From Cyprinodon diabolis (lineage: Eukaryota; Chordata; Actinopteri; Cyprinodontiformes; Cyprinodontidae), in contig JARPUW010000335.1 in the NCBI GenBank assembly GCA_030533445.1, positions 1-64,000 of the forward strand: a DNA stretch of 64,000 nt, given 5' to 3'. Under the pieces are notes generated by a model. That model was not told where the DNA came from, did not search any database, and saw only the letters and a program-made list of their open reading frames with translations. The translations under genes were made by a program, and so were the position numbers. Positions within the stretch are counted from its first letter, which is position 1. The number at the start of each line of letters is the position of its first letter. Below, in pieces: positions 47,650 through 60,797 of the stretch.

Positions 47650-50600
47650 TTATAATTCTCCCGTATACCCAAAACTTCGGCGCGTAACTAGTCCCGCACG
47701 GTTTGGCGGATCGGGCCCAAAGTTGGCACACGCGTCGGGACCAATGGGGTGATGTGTGCTTGTATAAAACTTTCTCATTAGTCCGAAGGTTTGCGAATTA
47801 TTAGCGAAAACGTCGCAAAAAAATCCCATAGGAAATGAATGGGGAGAGGAAAAAAAAAGCATAAAAAACAGCACTTCACTGTGTCGGCATACATTCACCT
47901 AGAAAAACAGTTTGAAGCTCAGTTTGTAGATAAATCCTTCGTCTATTTAAAACTGAAGACGGTATGTTGATAACTGCTACGGTTTTTGTATAATCAGACC
48001 TCAAGCGCCACAAAGTTTTAGCAAAATCCAGCCTGCTAGAGTGGAGCAACTGAAAAGCTAGAGTGTGAGGCAGGCGTTTTTTAAACACAAAAAAACATTT
48101 TAAACTCGCCCTCACGGCCACATATTTATAGCTAGAGTCACCATTTTTGGTCAGTTTGTAGACTGAAATCTCTGGACCCACACAATATCTTCGGAATTAC
48201 GGTAGGATTAATACTTTTCCTTAAAAACCCTCCAGACCGACCTAAAGTCGATGAAAATCAGAGCCGTTTTTCATTGGTTTTGGAGCAGAAGAGGGGAGAA
48301 AAACGAATCCGACTATGTGTTTTAAACTCGTCATAAATATTTTTCTGAATGACACACATACACCAAAGTTGGCATAGTTGGAGTCGAAGGATGACTGACG
48401 CTCACGGTGAAAAAATTTTTTGAATAACTCATACGGTTTTTGCTCAGCAGTCGTTTGTTCGGAGGACATTTTAAGCACCTGAAAGCTGAGTGACAGTGAC
48501 CTGCTGCAGCTAGCTCAATTAGAAGCTTAGGTGTGATGAAACGTTTTTTCTTTTTCTTTCTCTTCCCATTCAGTTTGTAGATGACCTACAGCCATGAAAG
48601 TTACTCCAATTGAAGACAAGATATAGCTGTCGCTTAGATAAAAAGAATTTTTCAGATACCTTTTACGGTTTTTACTCAGCAGTCGTTTGTTCGGAGGGGT
48701 GCTTTAGCAGCTAAAAGGTGAGTGAGAGTGAGGTCCTGCAGTTCAAACAAAGGGAGGAGCAGGTGGGCCAACCATTTTGTTTGTGCTTCGTTTTGGGTTG
48801 TGAAAGACCTACAGACATGAAGGTTACCCCAGTCTGAGACAAAGGATAGATGTTGCTTTCACTGAAAGAATTTTTCAGATATCTTTTACGGTTTTTGCTC
48901 AGCAGTCGTTTGTTCGGAGGGTAAGCACCTGGAAGCTAGCTGACAGTTAGCTTCTGCAGCAGCCTGCTAGAGTGCAGCTGCTGAAATCTTAGTGTGAGGC
49001 GGCCATTTTTTAAGATCAAACATCTTATTCTCGCCCTCACGGCCACATATTTGGAGCTACAGTCACCATTTTTGGTCAGTTTGTAGACTGAAACCTCTGG
49101 ACTCACACAATGTCTTCGGAATTACGGTAGGATTAATACTTTGCCTTAAAAACCCTCCAGACCAACCTAAAGTGGATGAGAGTTTCAGCCTTTCTCCATT
49201 CTTTTTGAGCTGAAGATGGGAGAAAAACGAATCAGACTATGTGTTTTCAACTCGTCATAAATATTTTTCTGAATGACACACATACACCAAAGTTGGTATA
49301 GTTGGAGTCGAAGGATTGCTGATGCTCATGGTGAAAATGTTTTTTGAATAACTCATACGGTTTTTGATCAGTAGTCGTTTGTTCGGTGCCGTTCTTCCCA
49401 TACAAAAAAGCCTGGGAAGAAGAAACCAATAGTGAGTGCAGCTGTTGTCTGTGTCAGTGAGAGGCTCGTTAAGCGTTGTCAAGGTTACCAAGCTTCAAAC
49501 AGATTTTACCTCTGCTGTTTTAAACAGCACATATTAATCTAATGGAGGGTGAAAGGACTGATTTAACATTGGGAAATGGATACTATATGACTGCTGTACA
49601 TGACACTTCCCTTGCCACTCAGCACTGATAGACTTTCAAAATAAGACTCCAGGGACCCTACAAAATAAAAGCCTCTATATTTTTTACATATATTTATTGC
49701 TCTATATGGCTCAACATTATGACCCAAACTCAACCCCGTTTTAGAGAATAGACTCTAGGAGACTGTTTAAAACACACCCTATAGCAAATTTCAAAATAAA
49801 AGCCTCCCATTTCCGCTTCATCTACTGCCCTAATAACATGGAAAAAGAGTGATTTAACGATTGGAAAGTAATCAACTATCATTGACGGGTCTGAACATTT
49901 TCTATAAACACAACTCTGTTGGACTTTCAAAATAAGACTCCAGGGACCCTACAAAATAAAAGCCTCTAGATTATAGTAATGCATTAATTGATGCAAATGG
50001 CTCAACATTATGACCCAAACTCTTCCAGGTTGTTTTTATTAGACTCTAGTGACCTTTTCAAAACACACCCCAGAGCAAATTTCACAATAAAAGTCTCCCA
50101 TTTACTCTGTAATACAGCAACTATTCACCTAATAACATGGAAAACCAGTGATTTAACATTTGGAAATGGATTCTATATCACTGCTGGGCGTGACCCATCT
50201 TTTGATGCACATTCATGATAGACTTTCAAAATAAGACTACAAGGACTCTACAGAATAAAAGCCTCTTCCTTATACACACTCATACATTCTGGCATATTGC
50301 TCATTGCCATTGGTGATTTCATCACTGCAATGGCTCTTAGAAGGCGGGCGGAGCCCGCCAATGGTAACAGGCGGGCGGAGCCCGCCAAAGGTGATTACAT
50401 CACTGCAATGGCTCTTAGCAGGCGGGCGGAGCCCGCCATTGGTGATTTCATCACTGCAATGGCTCTTAGAAGGCGGGCAGAGCCCGCCATTGGTGATTTT
50501 TTTCTTCACTGAGATGGCTCCTAGCAGGCGGGCGAAGCCCGCCAACTGGGCTTTACCCACTGTGTTTCAATATGGACAACCCATATTACCCTTGTGCATC

Positions 50601-50820
50601 ATACTCTGTGCACGTCTATTTCCCAGATTTCAGCACAAGTGGCACACAGCTCTCTTTGCCCATGAACTTGCCCTCTTTCCTTCCCTCAGCAGCCCTCAAA
50701 GGCGTAAGCAGTTGGTCTGGGGAGCCCCGACGTCACTTGCCAGGGCCGTATTGGCCCGGTTCCCCAGACGAGCAGTAGGTGGCCCCCCTCAAAATTTCTT
50801 TAGAAATTTTCTAGTTATTA
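47650..50820 (+). repeat. Unit U16, 3,171 bp
   Basis: A complete unit in the U9/U11/U17 group (CTGTACATGAC near 49594, TTATAGTAATG near 49973, CATACTCTGTGC near 50602). A private GACGAGCAG replaces GACGGGCAG near 50767. There is no minisatellite. Confidence 0.97.
50307..50543 (+). repeat. GC-hairpin array, U16: five hairpins
   Basis: Standard form with loops GGA, GGA, GGA, AGA and GAA and all arms intact. Confidence 0.96.
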
Positions 50821-53477
50821 TTATAATTCTCCCGTATACCCAAAACTTCGGCGCGTAACTAGTCCCGCACGGTTTGGCGGATCGGGCCCAAAGTTGGCAC
50901 ACGCGTCGGGACCAATGGGGTGATGTGTGCTTGTATAAAACTTTCTCATTAGTCCGAAGGTTTGCGAATTATTAGCGAAAACGTCGCAAAAAAATCCCAT
51001 AGGAAATGAATGGGGAGAGGAAAAAAAAAGCATAAAAAACAGCACTTCACTGTGTCGGCATACATTCACCTAGAAAAACAGTTTGAAGCTCAGTTTGTAG
51101 ATAAATCCTTCGTCTATTTAAAACTGAAGACGGTATGTTGATAACTGCTACGGTTTTTGTATAATCAGACCTCAAGCGCCACAAAGTTTTAGCAAAATCC
51201 AGCCTGCTAGAGTGGAGCAACTGAAAAGCTAGAGTGTGAGGCAGGCGTTTTTTAAACACAAAAAAACATTTTAAACTCGCCCTCACGGCCACATATTTAT
51301 AGCTAGAGTCACCATTTTTGGTCAGTTTGTAGACTGAAATCTCTGGACCCACACAATATCTTCGGAATTACGGTAGGATTAATACTTTTCCTTAAAAACC
51401 CTCCAGACCGACCTAAAGTCGATGAAAATCAGAGCCGTTTTTCATTGGTTTTGGAGCAGAAGAGGGGAGAAAAACGAATCCGACTATGTGTTTTAAACTC
51501 GTCATAAATATTTTTCTGAATGACACACATACACCAAAGTTGGCATAGTTGGAGTCGAAGGATGACTGACGCTCACGGTGAAAAAATTTTTTGAATAACT
51601 CATACGGTTTTTGCTCAGCAGTCGTTTGTTCGGAGGACATTTTAAGCACCTGAAAGCTGAGTGACAGTGACCTGCTGCAGCTAGCTCAATTAGAAGCTTA
51701 GGTGTGATGAAACGTTTTTTCTTTTTCTTTCTCTTCCCATTCAGTTTGTAGATGACCTACAGCCATGAAAGTTACTCCAATTGAAGACAAGATATAGCTG
51801 TCGCTTAGATAAAAAGAATTTTTCAGATACCTTTTACGGTTTTTACTCAGCAGTCGTTTGTTCGGAGGGGTGCTTTAGCAGCTAAAAGGTGAGTGAGAGT
51901 GAGGTCCTGCAGTTCAAACAAAGGGAGGAGCAGGTGGGCCAACCATTTTGTTTGTGCTTCGTTTTGGGTTGTGAAAGACCTACAGACATGAAGGTTACCC
52001 CAGTCTGAGACAAAGGATAGATGTTGCTTTCACTGAAAGAATTTTTCAGATATCTTTTACGGTTTTTGCTCAGCAGTCGTTTGTTCGGAGGGTAAGCACC
52101 TGGAAGCTAGCTGACAGTTAGCTTCTGCAGCAGCCTGCTAGAGTGCAGCTGCTGAAATCTTAGTGTGAGGCGGCCATTTTTTAAGATCAAACATCTTATT
52201 CTCGCCCTCACGGCCACATATTTGGAGCTACAGTCACCATTTTTGGTCAGTTTGTAGACTGAAACCTCTGGACTCACACAATGTCTTCGGAATTACGGTA
52301 GGATTAATACTTTGCCTTAAAAACCCTCCAGACCAACCTAAAGTGGATGAGAGTTTCAGCCTTTCTCCATTCTTTTTGAGCTGAAGATGGGAGAAAAACG
52401 AATCAGACTATGTGTTTTCAACTCGTCATAAATATTTTTCTGAATGACACACATACACCAAAGTTGGTATAGTTGGAGTCGAAGGATTGCTGATGCTCAT
52501 GGTGAAAATGTTTTTTGAATAACTCATACGGTTTTTGATCAGTAGTCGTTTGTTCGGTGCCGTTCTTCCCATACAAAAAAGCCTGGGAAGAAGAAACCAA
52601 TAGTGAGTGCAGCTGTTGTCTGTGTCAGTGAGAGGCTCGTTAAGCGTTGTCAAGGTTACCAAGCTTCAAACAGATTTTACCTCTGCTGTTTTAAACAGCA
52701 CATATTAATCTAATGGAGGGTGAAAGGACTGATTTAACATTGGGAAATGGATACTATATGACTGCTGTACATGACACTTCCCTTGCCACTCAGCACTGAT
52801 AGACTTTCAAAATAAGACTCCAGGGACCCTACAAAATAAAAGCCTCTATATTTTTTACATATATTTATTGCTCTATATGGCTCAACATTATGACCCAAAC
52901 TCAACCCCGTTTTAGAGAATAGACTCTAGGAGACTGTTTAAAACACACCCTATAGCAAATTTCAAAATAAAAGCCTCCCATTTCCGCTTCATCTACTGCC
53001 CTAATAACATGGAAAAAGAGTGATTTAACGATTGGAAAGTAATCAACTATCATTGACGGGTCTGAACATTTTCTATAAACACAACTCTGTTGGACTTTCA
53101 AAATAAGACTCCAGGGACCCTACAAAATAAAAGCCTCTAGATTATAGTAATGCATTAATTGATGCAAATGGCTCAACATTATGACCCAAACTCTTCCAGG
53201 TTGTTTTTATTAGACTCTAGTGACCTTTTCAAAACACACCCCAGAGCAAATTTCACAATAAAAGTCTCCCATTTACTCTGTAATACAGCAACTATTCACC
53301 TAATAACATGGAAAACCAGTGATTTAACATTTGGAAATGGATTCTATATCACTGCTGGGCGTGACCCATCTTTTGATGCACATTCATGATAGACTTTCAA
53401 AATAAGACTACAAGGACTCTACAGAATAAAAGCCTCTTCCTTATACACACTCATACATTCTGGCATATTGCTCATTG

Positions 53478-53714
53478 CCATTGGTGATTTCATCACTGCA
53501 ATGGCTCTTAGAAGGCGGGCGGAGCCCGCCAATGGTAACAGGCGGGCGGAGCCCGCCAAAGGTGATTACATCACTGCAATGGCTCTTAGCAGGCGGGCGG
53601 AGCCCGCCATTGGTGATTTCATCACTGCAATGGCTCTTAGAAGGCGGGCAGAGCCCGCCATTGGTGATTTTTTTCTTCACTGAGATGGCTCCTAGCAGGC
53701 GGGCGAAGCCCGCC
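53478..53714 (+). repeat. GC-hairpin array, U17: five hairpins
   Basis: Standard form with loops GGA, GGA, GGA, AGA and GAA and all arms intact. Confidence 0.96.
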
Positions 53715-53987
53715 AACTGGGCTTTACCCACTGTGTTTCAATATGGACAACCCATATTACCCTTGTGCATCATACTCTGTGCACGTCTATTTCCCAGATT
53801 TCAGCACAAGTGGCACACAGCTCTCTTTGCCCATGAACTTGCCCTCTTTCCTTCCCTCAGCAGCCCTCAAAGGCGTAAGCAGTTGGTCTGGGGAGCCCCG
53901 ACGTCACTTGCCAGGGCCGTATTGGCCCGGTTCCCCAGACGGGCAGTAGGTGGCCCCCCTCAAAATTTCTTTAGAAATTTTCTAGTT

Positions 53988-54195
53988 GGGGGGCCACATG
54001 CCGAAGGCATGGCCCACCTACTACTATTGCACATATTTATTCCGCGTATTATTATTGGGGGGCCACATGCCGAAGGCATGGCCCACCTACTACTATTGCA
54101 CATATTTATTCCGCGTATTATTGGGGGGCCACATGCCGAAGGCATGGCCCACCTACTACTATTGCACATATTTATTCCGCGTATTATTATTATTA
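53988..54195 (+). repeat. Hairpin minisatellite, three copies (end of U17)
   Basis: Three copies with the CATGCC-GAA-GGCATG stem and ATT runs that differ in length between copies. Confidence 0.95.
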
Positions 54196-56176
54196 TTATA
54201 ATTCTCCCGTATACCCAAAACTTCGGCACGTAACTAGTCCCGCACGGTTTGGCGGATCGGGCCCAAAGTTGGCACACGCGTTGGGACCAATGGGGTGATG
54301 TGTGCTTGTATAAAACTTTCTCATTAGTCCGAAGGTTTGCGAATTATTAGCGAAAACGTCGCAAAAAAATCCCATAGGAAATGAATGGGAAGAGGTAAAA
54401 AAAAGCATAAAAAACAGCACTTCACTGTGTCGGCATACATTCACCTAGAAAAACAGTTTGAAGCTCAGTTTGTAGATAAATCCTTCCTCTATTTAAAACT
54501 GAAGACGGTATGTTGATAACTGCTACGGTTTTTGTATAATCAGACCTCAAGCGCCACAAAGTTTTAGCAAAATCCAGCCTGCTAGAGTGGAGCAACTGAA
54601 AAGCTAGAGTGTGAGGCAGGCGTTTTTTAAACACAAAATAACATTTTAAACTCGCCCTCACGGCCACATATTTATAGCTAGAGTCACCATTTTTGGTCAG
54701 TTTGTAGACTGAAATCTCTGGACCCACACAATATCTTCGGAATTACGGTAGGATTAATACTTTTCCTTAAAAACCCTCCAGACCGACCTAAAGTCGATGA
54801 AAATCAGAGCCGTTTTTCATTGGTTTTGGAGCAGAAGAGGGGAGAAAAACGAATCAGACTATGTGTTTTAAACTCGTCATAAATATTTTTCTGAATGACA
54901 CACATACACCAAAGTTGGCATAGTTGGAGTCGAAGGATGGCTGACGCTCACGGTGAAAGAATTTTTTGAATAACTCATACGGTTTTTGCTCAGCAGTCGT
55001 TTGTTCGGAGGACATTTTAAGCACCTCAAAGCTGGGTGAGTGACCTGCTGCAGCTAGCTCAATTAGAAGCTCATGTGTGACGAAACGTTTTTTCTTTTTC
55101 TTTCTCTTCCCATTCAGGTTGTAGATGACCTACAGCCATGAAAGTTACTCCAATTGAAGACAAGATATAGCTGTCGCTTAGATAAAAATAATTTTTGAGA
55201 TACCTTTTATGGTTTTTACTCAGCAGTCGTTTGTTCGGAGGGGTGCTTTAGCAGCTGAAAGGTGAGTGAGAGTGAGGTCCTGCAGTTAAAAGAAAGGGAG
55301 GAGCAGGTGGGCCAACCATTTTGTTTTTGCTTCGTTTTGGGTTGTGAAAGACCTACAGACATGAAGGTTACCCCAGTCTGAGACAAAGGATAGATGTTGC
55401 TTTCACTGAAAGAATTTTTCAGATACCTTTTACGGTTTTTGCTCAGCAGTCGTTTGTTCGGAGGGTAAGCACCTGGAAGCTAGCTGACAGTTAGCTTCTG
55501 CAGCAGCCTGCTAGAGTGCAGCTGCTGAAATCTTAGTGTGAGGCGGCCATTTTTTTAAGATCAAACATCTTATTCTCGCCCTCACGGCCACATATTTGGA
55601 GCTACAGTCACCATTTTTGGTCAGTTTGTAGACTGAAACCTCTGGACTCACACAATGTCTTCGGAATTACGGTAGGATTAATACTTTTCCTTAAAAACCC
55701 TCCAGACCAACCTAAAGTCGATGAGAGTTTCAGCCTTTCTCTATTCTTTTTGAGCTGAAGATGGGAGAGAAACGAATCAGACTATGTGTTTTCAACTCGT
55801 CATAAATATTTTTCTGAATGACACACATACACCAAAGTTGGTATAGTTGGAGTCGAAGGATTGCTGATGCTCATGGTGAAAATGTTTTTTGAATAACTCA
55901 TACGGTTTTTGATCAGTAGTTGTTTGTTCGGTGCCGTTCTTCCCATACAAAAAAGCCTGGGAAGAAGAAACCAATAGTGAGTGCAGCTGTTGTCTGTGTC
56001 AGTGAGAGGCTCGTTAAGCGTTGTCAAGGTTACCAAGCTTCAAACAGATTTTACCTCTGCTGTTTTAAACAGCACATATTAATCTAATGGAGGGTGAAAG
56101 GACTGATTTAACATTGGGAAATGGATACTATATGACTGCTGTCCATGACACTTCCCTTGCCACTCAGCACTGATAG

Positions 56177-56467
56177 ACTTTCAAAATAAGACTCCAGGGA
56201 CCCTACAAAATAAAAGCCTCTATATTTTTTACATATATTTATTGCCCTATATGGCTCAACATTATGACCCAAACTCAACCCCGTTTTAGAGAATAGACTC
56301 TAGGAGACTGTTTAAAACACACCCTATAGCAAATTTCAAAATAAAAGCCTCCCATTTCCGCTTCATCTACTGCCCTAATAACATGGAAAAAGAGTGATTT
56401 AACGATTGGAAAGTAATCAACTATCATTGACGGGTCTGAACATTTTCTATAAACACAACTCTGTTGG
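56177..56467 (+). repeat. R1 sub-repeat, first copy in U18
   Basis: A normal R1 copy of 291 bp that begins ACTTTCAAAATAAGACTCC. It is followed directly by a second, almost identical copy rather than by R2. Confidence 0.95.
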
Positions 56468-56758
56468 ACTTTCAAAATAAGACTCCAGGGACCCTACAAA
56501 ATAAAAGCCTCTATATTTTTTACATATATTTATTGCCCTATATGGCTCAACATTATGACCCAAACTCAACCCCGTTTTAGAGAATAGACTCTAGGAGACT
56601 GTTTAAAATACACCCTATAGCAAATTTCAAAATAAAAGCCTCCCATTTCCGCTTCATCTACTGCCCTAATAACATGGAAAAAGAGTGATTTAACGATTGG
56701 AAAGTAATCAACTATCATTGACGGGTCTGAACATTTTCTATAAACACAACTCTGTTGG
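56468..56758 (+). repeat. R1 sub-repeat, extra tandem copy in U18
   Basis: This 291-bp copy differs from the first at only about one base (AAAATACACCC near 56607 in place of AAAACACACCC). The join is seamless at the shared ACTTTCAAAATAAG start, so the duplication is recent and in register with the sub-repeat. Confidence 0.95.
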
Positions 56759-57142
56759 ACTTTCAAAATAAGACTCCGGGGACCCTACAACATAAAAGCC
56801 TCTAGATTATACTAATGCATTAATTGATGCAAATGGCTCAACATTATGACCCAAACTCTTCCAGGTTGTTTTTATTAGACTCTAGTGACCTTTTCAAAAC
56901 ACACCCCAGAGCAAATTTCACAATAAAAGTCTCCCATTTACTCTGTAATACAGCAACTATTCACCTAATAACATGGAAAACCAGTGATTTAAGATTTGGA
57001 AATGGATTCCATATCACTGCTGGGCGTGACCCATCTTTTGATGCACATTCATGATAGACTTTCAAAATAAGACTACAAGGACTCTACAGAATAAAAGCCT
57101 CTTCCTTATACACACTCATACATTCTGGCATATTGCTCATTG

Positions 57143-57379
57143 CCATTGGTGATTTCATCACTGCAATGGCTCTTAGAAGGCGGGCGGAGCCCGCCAATGG
57201 TAACAGGCGGGCGGAGCCCGCCAAAGGTGATTACATCACTGCAATGGCTCTTAGCAGGCGGGCGGAGCCCGCCATTGGTGATTTCATCACTGCAATGGCT
57301 CTTAGAAGGCGGGCAGAGCCCGCCATTGGTGATTTTTTTCTTCAATGAGATGGCTCCTAGCAGGCGGGCGAAGCCCGCC
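57143..57379 (+). repeat. GC-hairpin array, U18: five hairpins
   Basis: Standard form with loops GGA, GGA, GGA, AGA and GAA. A private CTTCAATGAG replaces CTTCACTGAG near 57340. Confidence 0.96.
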
Positions 57380-57656
57380 AACTGGGCTTTACCCACTGTG
57401 TTTCAATATGGACAACCCATATTACCCTTGTGCATCATACGCTGTGCACGTCTATTTCCCAGATTTCAGCACAAGTGGCACACAGCTCTCTTTGCCCATG
57501 AACTTGCCCTCTTTCCTTCCCTCAGCAGCCCTCAAAGGCGTAAGCAGTTGGTCTGGGGAGCCCCGACGTCACTTGCCAGGGCCGTATTGGCCCGGTTCCC
57601 CAGACGGGCAGTAGGTGGCCCCCCTCAAAATTTCTTTAGAAATTTTCTAGTTATTA

Positions 57657-60600
57657 TTATAATTCTCCCGTATACCCAAAACTTCGGCGCGTAACTAGTC
57701 CCGCACGGTTTGGCGGATCGGGCCCAAAGTTGGCACACGCGTCGGGACCAATGGGGTGATGTGTGCTTGTATAAAACTTTCTCATTAGTCCGAAGGTTTG
57801 CGAATTATTAGCGAAAACGTCGCAAAAAAATCCCATAGGAAATGAATGGGGAGAGGAAAAAAAAAGCATAAAAAACAGCACTTCACTGTGTCGGCATACA
57901 TTCACCTAGAAAAACAGTTTGAAGCTCAGTTTGTAGATAAATCCTTCGTCTATTTAAAACTGAAGACGGTATGTTGATAACTGCTACGGTTTTTGTATAA
58001 TCAGACCTCAAGCGCCACAAAGTTTTAGCAAAATCCAGCCTGCTAGAGTGGAGCAACTGAAAAGCTAGAGTGTGAGGCAGGCGTTTTTTAAACACAAAAA
58101 AACATTTTAAACTCGCCCTCACGGCCACATATTTATAGCTAGAGTCACCATTTTTGGTCAGTTTGTAGACTGAAATCTCTGGACCCACACAATATCTTCG
58201 GAATTACGGTAGGATTAATACTTTTCCTTAAAAACCCTCCAGACCGACCTAAAGTCGATGAAAATCAGAGCCGTTTTTCATTGGTTTTGGAGCAGAAGAG
58301 GGGAGAAAAACGAATCCGACTATGTGTTTTAAACTCGTCATAAATATTTTTCTGAATGACACACATACACCAAAGTTGGCATAGTTGGAGTCGAAGGATG
58401 TCTGACGCTCACGCTGAAAAAATTTTTTGAATAACTCATACGGTTTTTGCTCAGCAGTCGTTTGTTCGGAGGACATTTTAAGCACCTGAAAGCTGAGTGA
58501 CAGTGACCTGCTGCAGCTAGCTCAATTAGAAGCTTAGGTGTGATGAAACGTTTTTTCTTTTTCTTTCTCTTCCCATTCAGTTTGTAGATGACCTACAGCC
58601 ATGAAAGTTACTCCAATTGAAGACAAGATATAGCTGTCGCTTAGATAAAAAGAATTTTTCAGACACCTTTTACGGTTTTTACTCAGCAGTCGTTTGTTCG
58701 GAGGGGTGCTTTAGCAGCTAAAAGGTGAGTGAGAGTGAGGTCCTGCAGTTCAAACAAAGGGAGGAGCAGGTGGGCCAACCATTTTGTTTGTGCTTCGTTT
58801 TGGGTTGTGAAAGACCTACAGACATGAAGGTTACCCCAGTCTGAGACAAAGGATAGATGTTGCTTTCACTGAAAGAATTTTTCAGATATCTTTTACGGTT
58901 TTTGCTCAGCAGTCGTTTGTTCGGAGGGTAAGCACCTGGAAGCTAGCTGACAGTTAGCTTCTGCAGCAGCCTGCTAGAGTGCAGCTGCTGAAATCTTAGT
59001 GTGAGGCGGCCATTTTTTTAAGATCAAACATCTTATTCTCGCCCTCACGGCCACATATTTGGAGCTACAGTCACCATTTTTGGTCAGTTTGTAGACTGAA
59101 ACCTCTGGACTCACACAATGTCTTCGGAATTACGGTAGGATTAATACTTTTCCTTAAAAACCCTCCAGACCAACCTAAAGTCGATGAGTTTCAGCCTTTC
59201 TCCATTCTTTTTGAGCTGAAGATGGGAGAGAAACGAATCAGACTATGTGTTTTCAAGTCGTCATAAATATTGTTCTGAATGACACACATACACCAAAGTT
59301 GGTATACTTGGAGTCGAAGGATTGCTGATGCTCATGGTGAAAATGTTTTTTGAATAACTCATACGGTTTTTGATCAGTAGTCGTTTGTTTTCGTTGCCGT
59401 TCTTCCCATACAAAAAAGCCTGGGAAGAAGAAACCAATAGTGAGTGCAGCTGTTGTCTGTGTCAGTGAGAGGCTCGTTAAGCGTTGTCAAGGTTACCAAG
59501 CTTCAAACAGATTTTACCTCTGCTGTTTTAAACAGCACATATTAATCTAATGGAGGGTGAAAGGACTGATTTAACATTGGGAAATGGATACTATATGACT
59601 GCTGTCCATGACACTTCCCTTGCCACTCAGCACTGATAGACTTTCAAAATAAGACTCCAGGGACCCTACAAAATAAAAGCCTCTATATTTTTTACATATA
59701 TTTATTGCCCTATATGGCTCAATATTATGACCCAAACTCAACCCCGTTTTAGAGAATAGACTCTAGGAGACTGTTTAAAACACACCCTATAGCAAATTTC
59801 AAAATAAAAGCCTCCCATTTCCGCTTCATCTACTGCCCTAATAACATGGAAAAAGAGTGATTTAACGATTGGAAAGTAATCAACTATCATTGACGGGTCT
59901 GAACATTTTCTATAAACACAACTCTGTTGGACTTTCAAAATAAGACTCCAGCGACCCTACAAAATAAAAGCCTCTAGATTATACTAATGCATTAATTGAT
60001 GCAAATGGCTCAACATTATGACCCAAACTCTTCCAGGTTGTTTTTATTAGACTCTAGTGACCTTTTCAAAACACACCCAGAGCAAATTTCACAATAAAAG
60101 TCTCCCATTTACTCTGTAATACAGCAACTATTCACCTAATAACATGGAAAACCAGTGATTTAACATTTGGAAATTGATTCTATATAACTGCTGGGCATGA
60201 CCCATCTTTAGATGCACTTCCATGATAGACTTTCAAAATAAGACTCCAGGGACTCTACAGAATAAAAGCCTCTTCCTTATACACACTCATACATTCTGGC
60301 ATATTGCTCATTGCCATTTGTAATTTCATCACTGCAATGGCTCTTAGAAGGCGGGCGGAGCCCGCCATTGGTGATTTCATCACTGCAATGGCTCTTAGAA
60401 GGCGGGCGGAGCCCGCCATTGGTGATTTCATCACTGCAATGGCTCTTAGCAGGCGGGCAGAGCCCGCCATTGGTGATTTTTTTCATCGCTGCAAGGGCTC
60501 CTAGCAGGCGGGCGGAGCCCACCAACTGAGCTTTACCCACTGCGGTTCAATATGGACAACCCATATTACCCTTTTGCATCATACGCTGTGCACGTCTATT

Positions 60601-60797
60601 TCCCAGATTTCAGCACAAGTGGCACACAGCTCTCTTTGCCCATGACCTAGCCCTCTTTCCTTCCCTCAGCAGCCCTCAAAGGCGTAAGCAGTTGGTCTGG
60701 GGAGCCCCGACATCACTTGCCAGGGCCGTATTGGCCCTGTTCCCCAGACGGGCAGTAGGTGGCCCCCCTCAAAATTTCTTTAGAAATTTTCTAGTTA
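57657..60797 (+). repeat. Unit U19, 3,141 bp, twin of U12
   Basis: This unit shares GGATGTCTGACG (58396), TTTGTTTTCGTTGCCG (59385) and the four-hairpin GC array with U12, 23,048 bp upstream. CACGCTGAAA near 58410 is private. There is no minisatellite, which explains most of the difference from U12. Confidence 0.97.
60314..60523 (+). repeat. GC-hairpin array, U19: four hairpins
   Basis: The array matches U12: loops GGA, GGA, AGA and GGA, with the mismatched GCCCACC arm at the end. Confidence 0.95.

Larger units (their letters stand above)
50821..54195 (+). repeat. Unit U17, 3,375 bp, three minisatellite copies
   Basis: A complete unit of the same group as U16, which it follows directly. The extra ~205 bp over U16 is accounted for by three minisatellite copies at its end. 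Confidence 0.97.
54196..57656 (+). repeat. Unit U18, 3,461 bp, R1 duplicated
   Basis: This is the longest unit, because the ~291-bp sub-repeat R1 is present twice. It is also one of the most diverged, sharing GGATGGCTGACG, AAAAATAATTTTT and CATTCAGGTTGTAG with U4. Private changes include GCGTTGGG (54279), TCCTTCCTC (54481) and TTTTATGG (55205). Confidence 0.97.
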
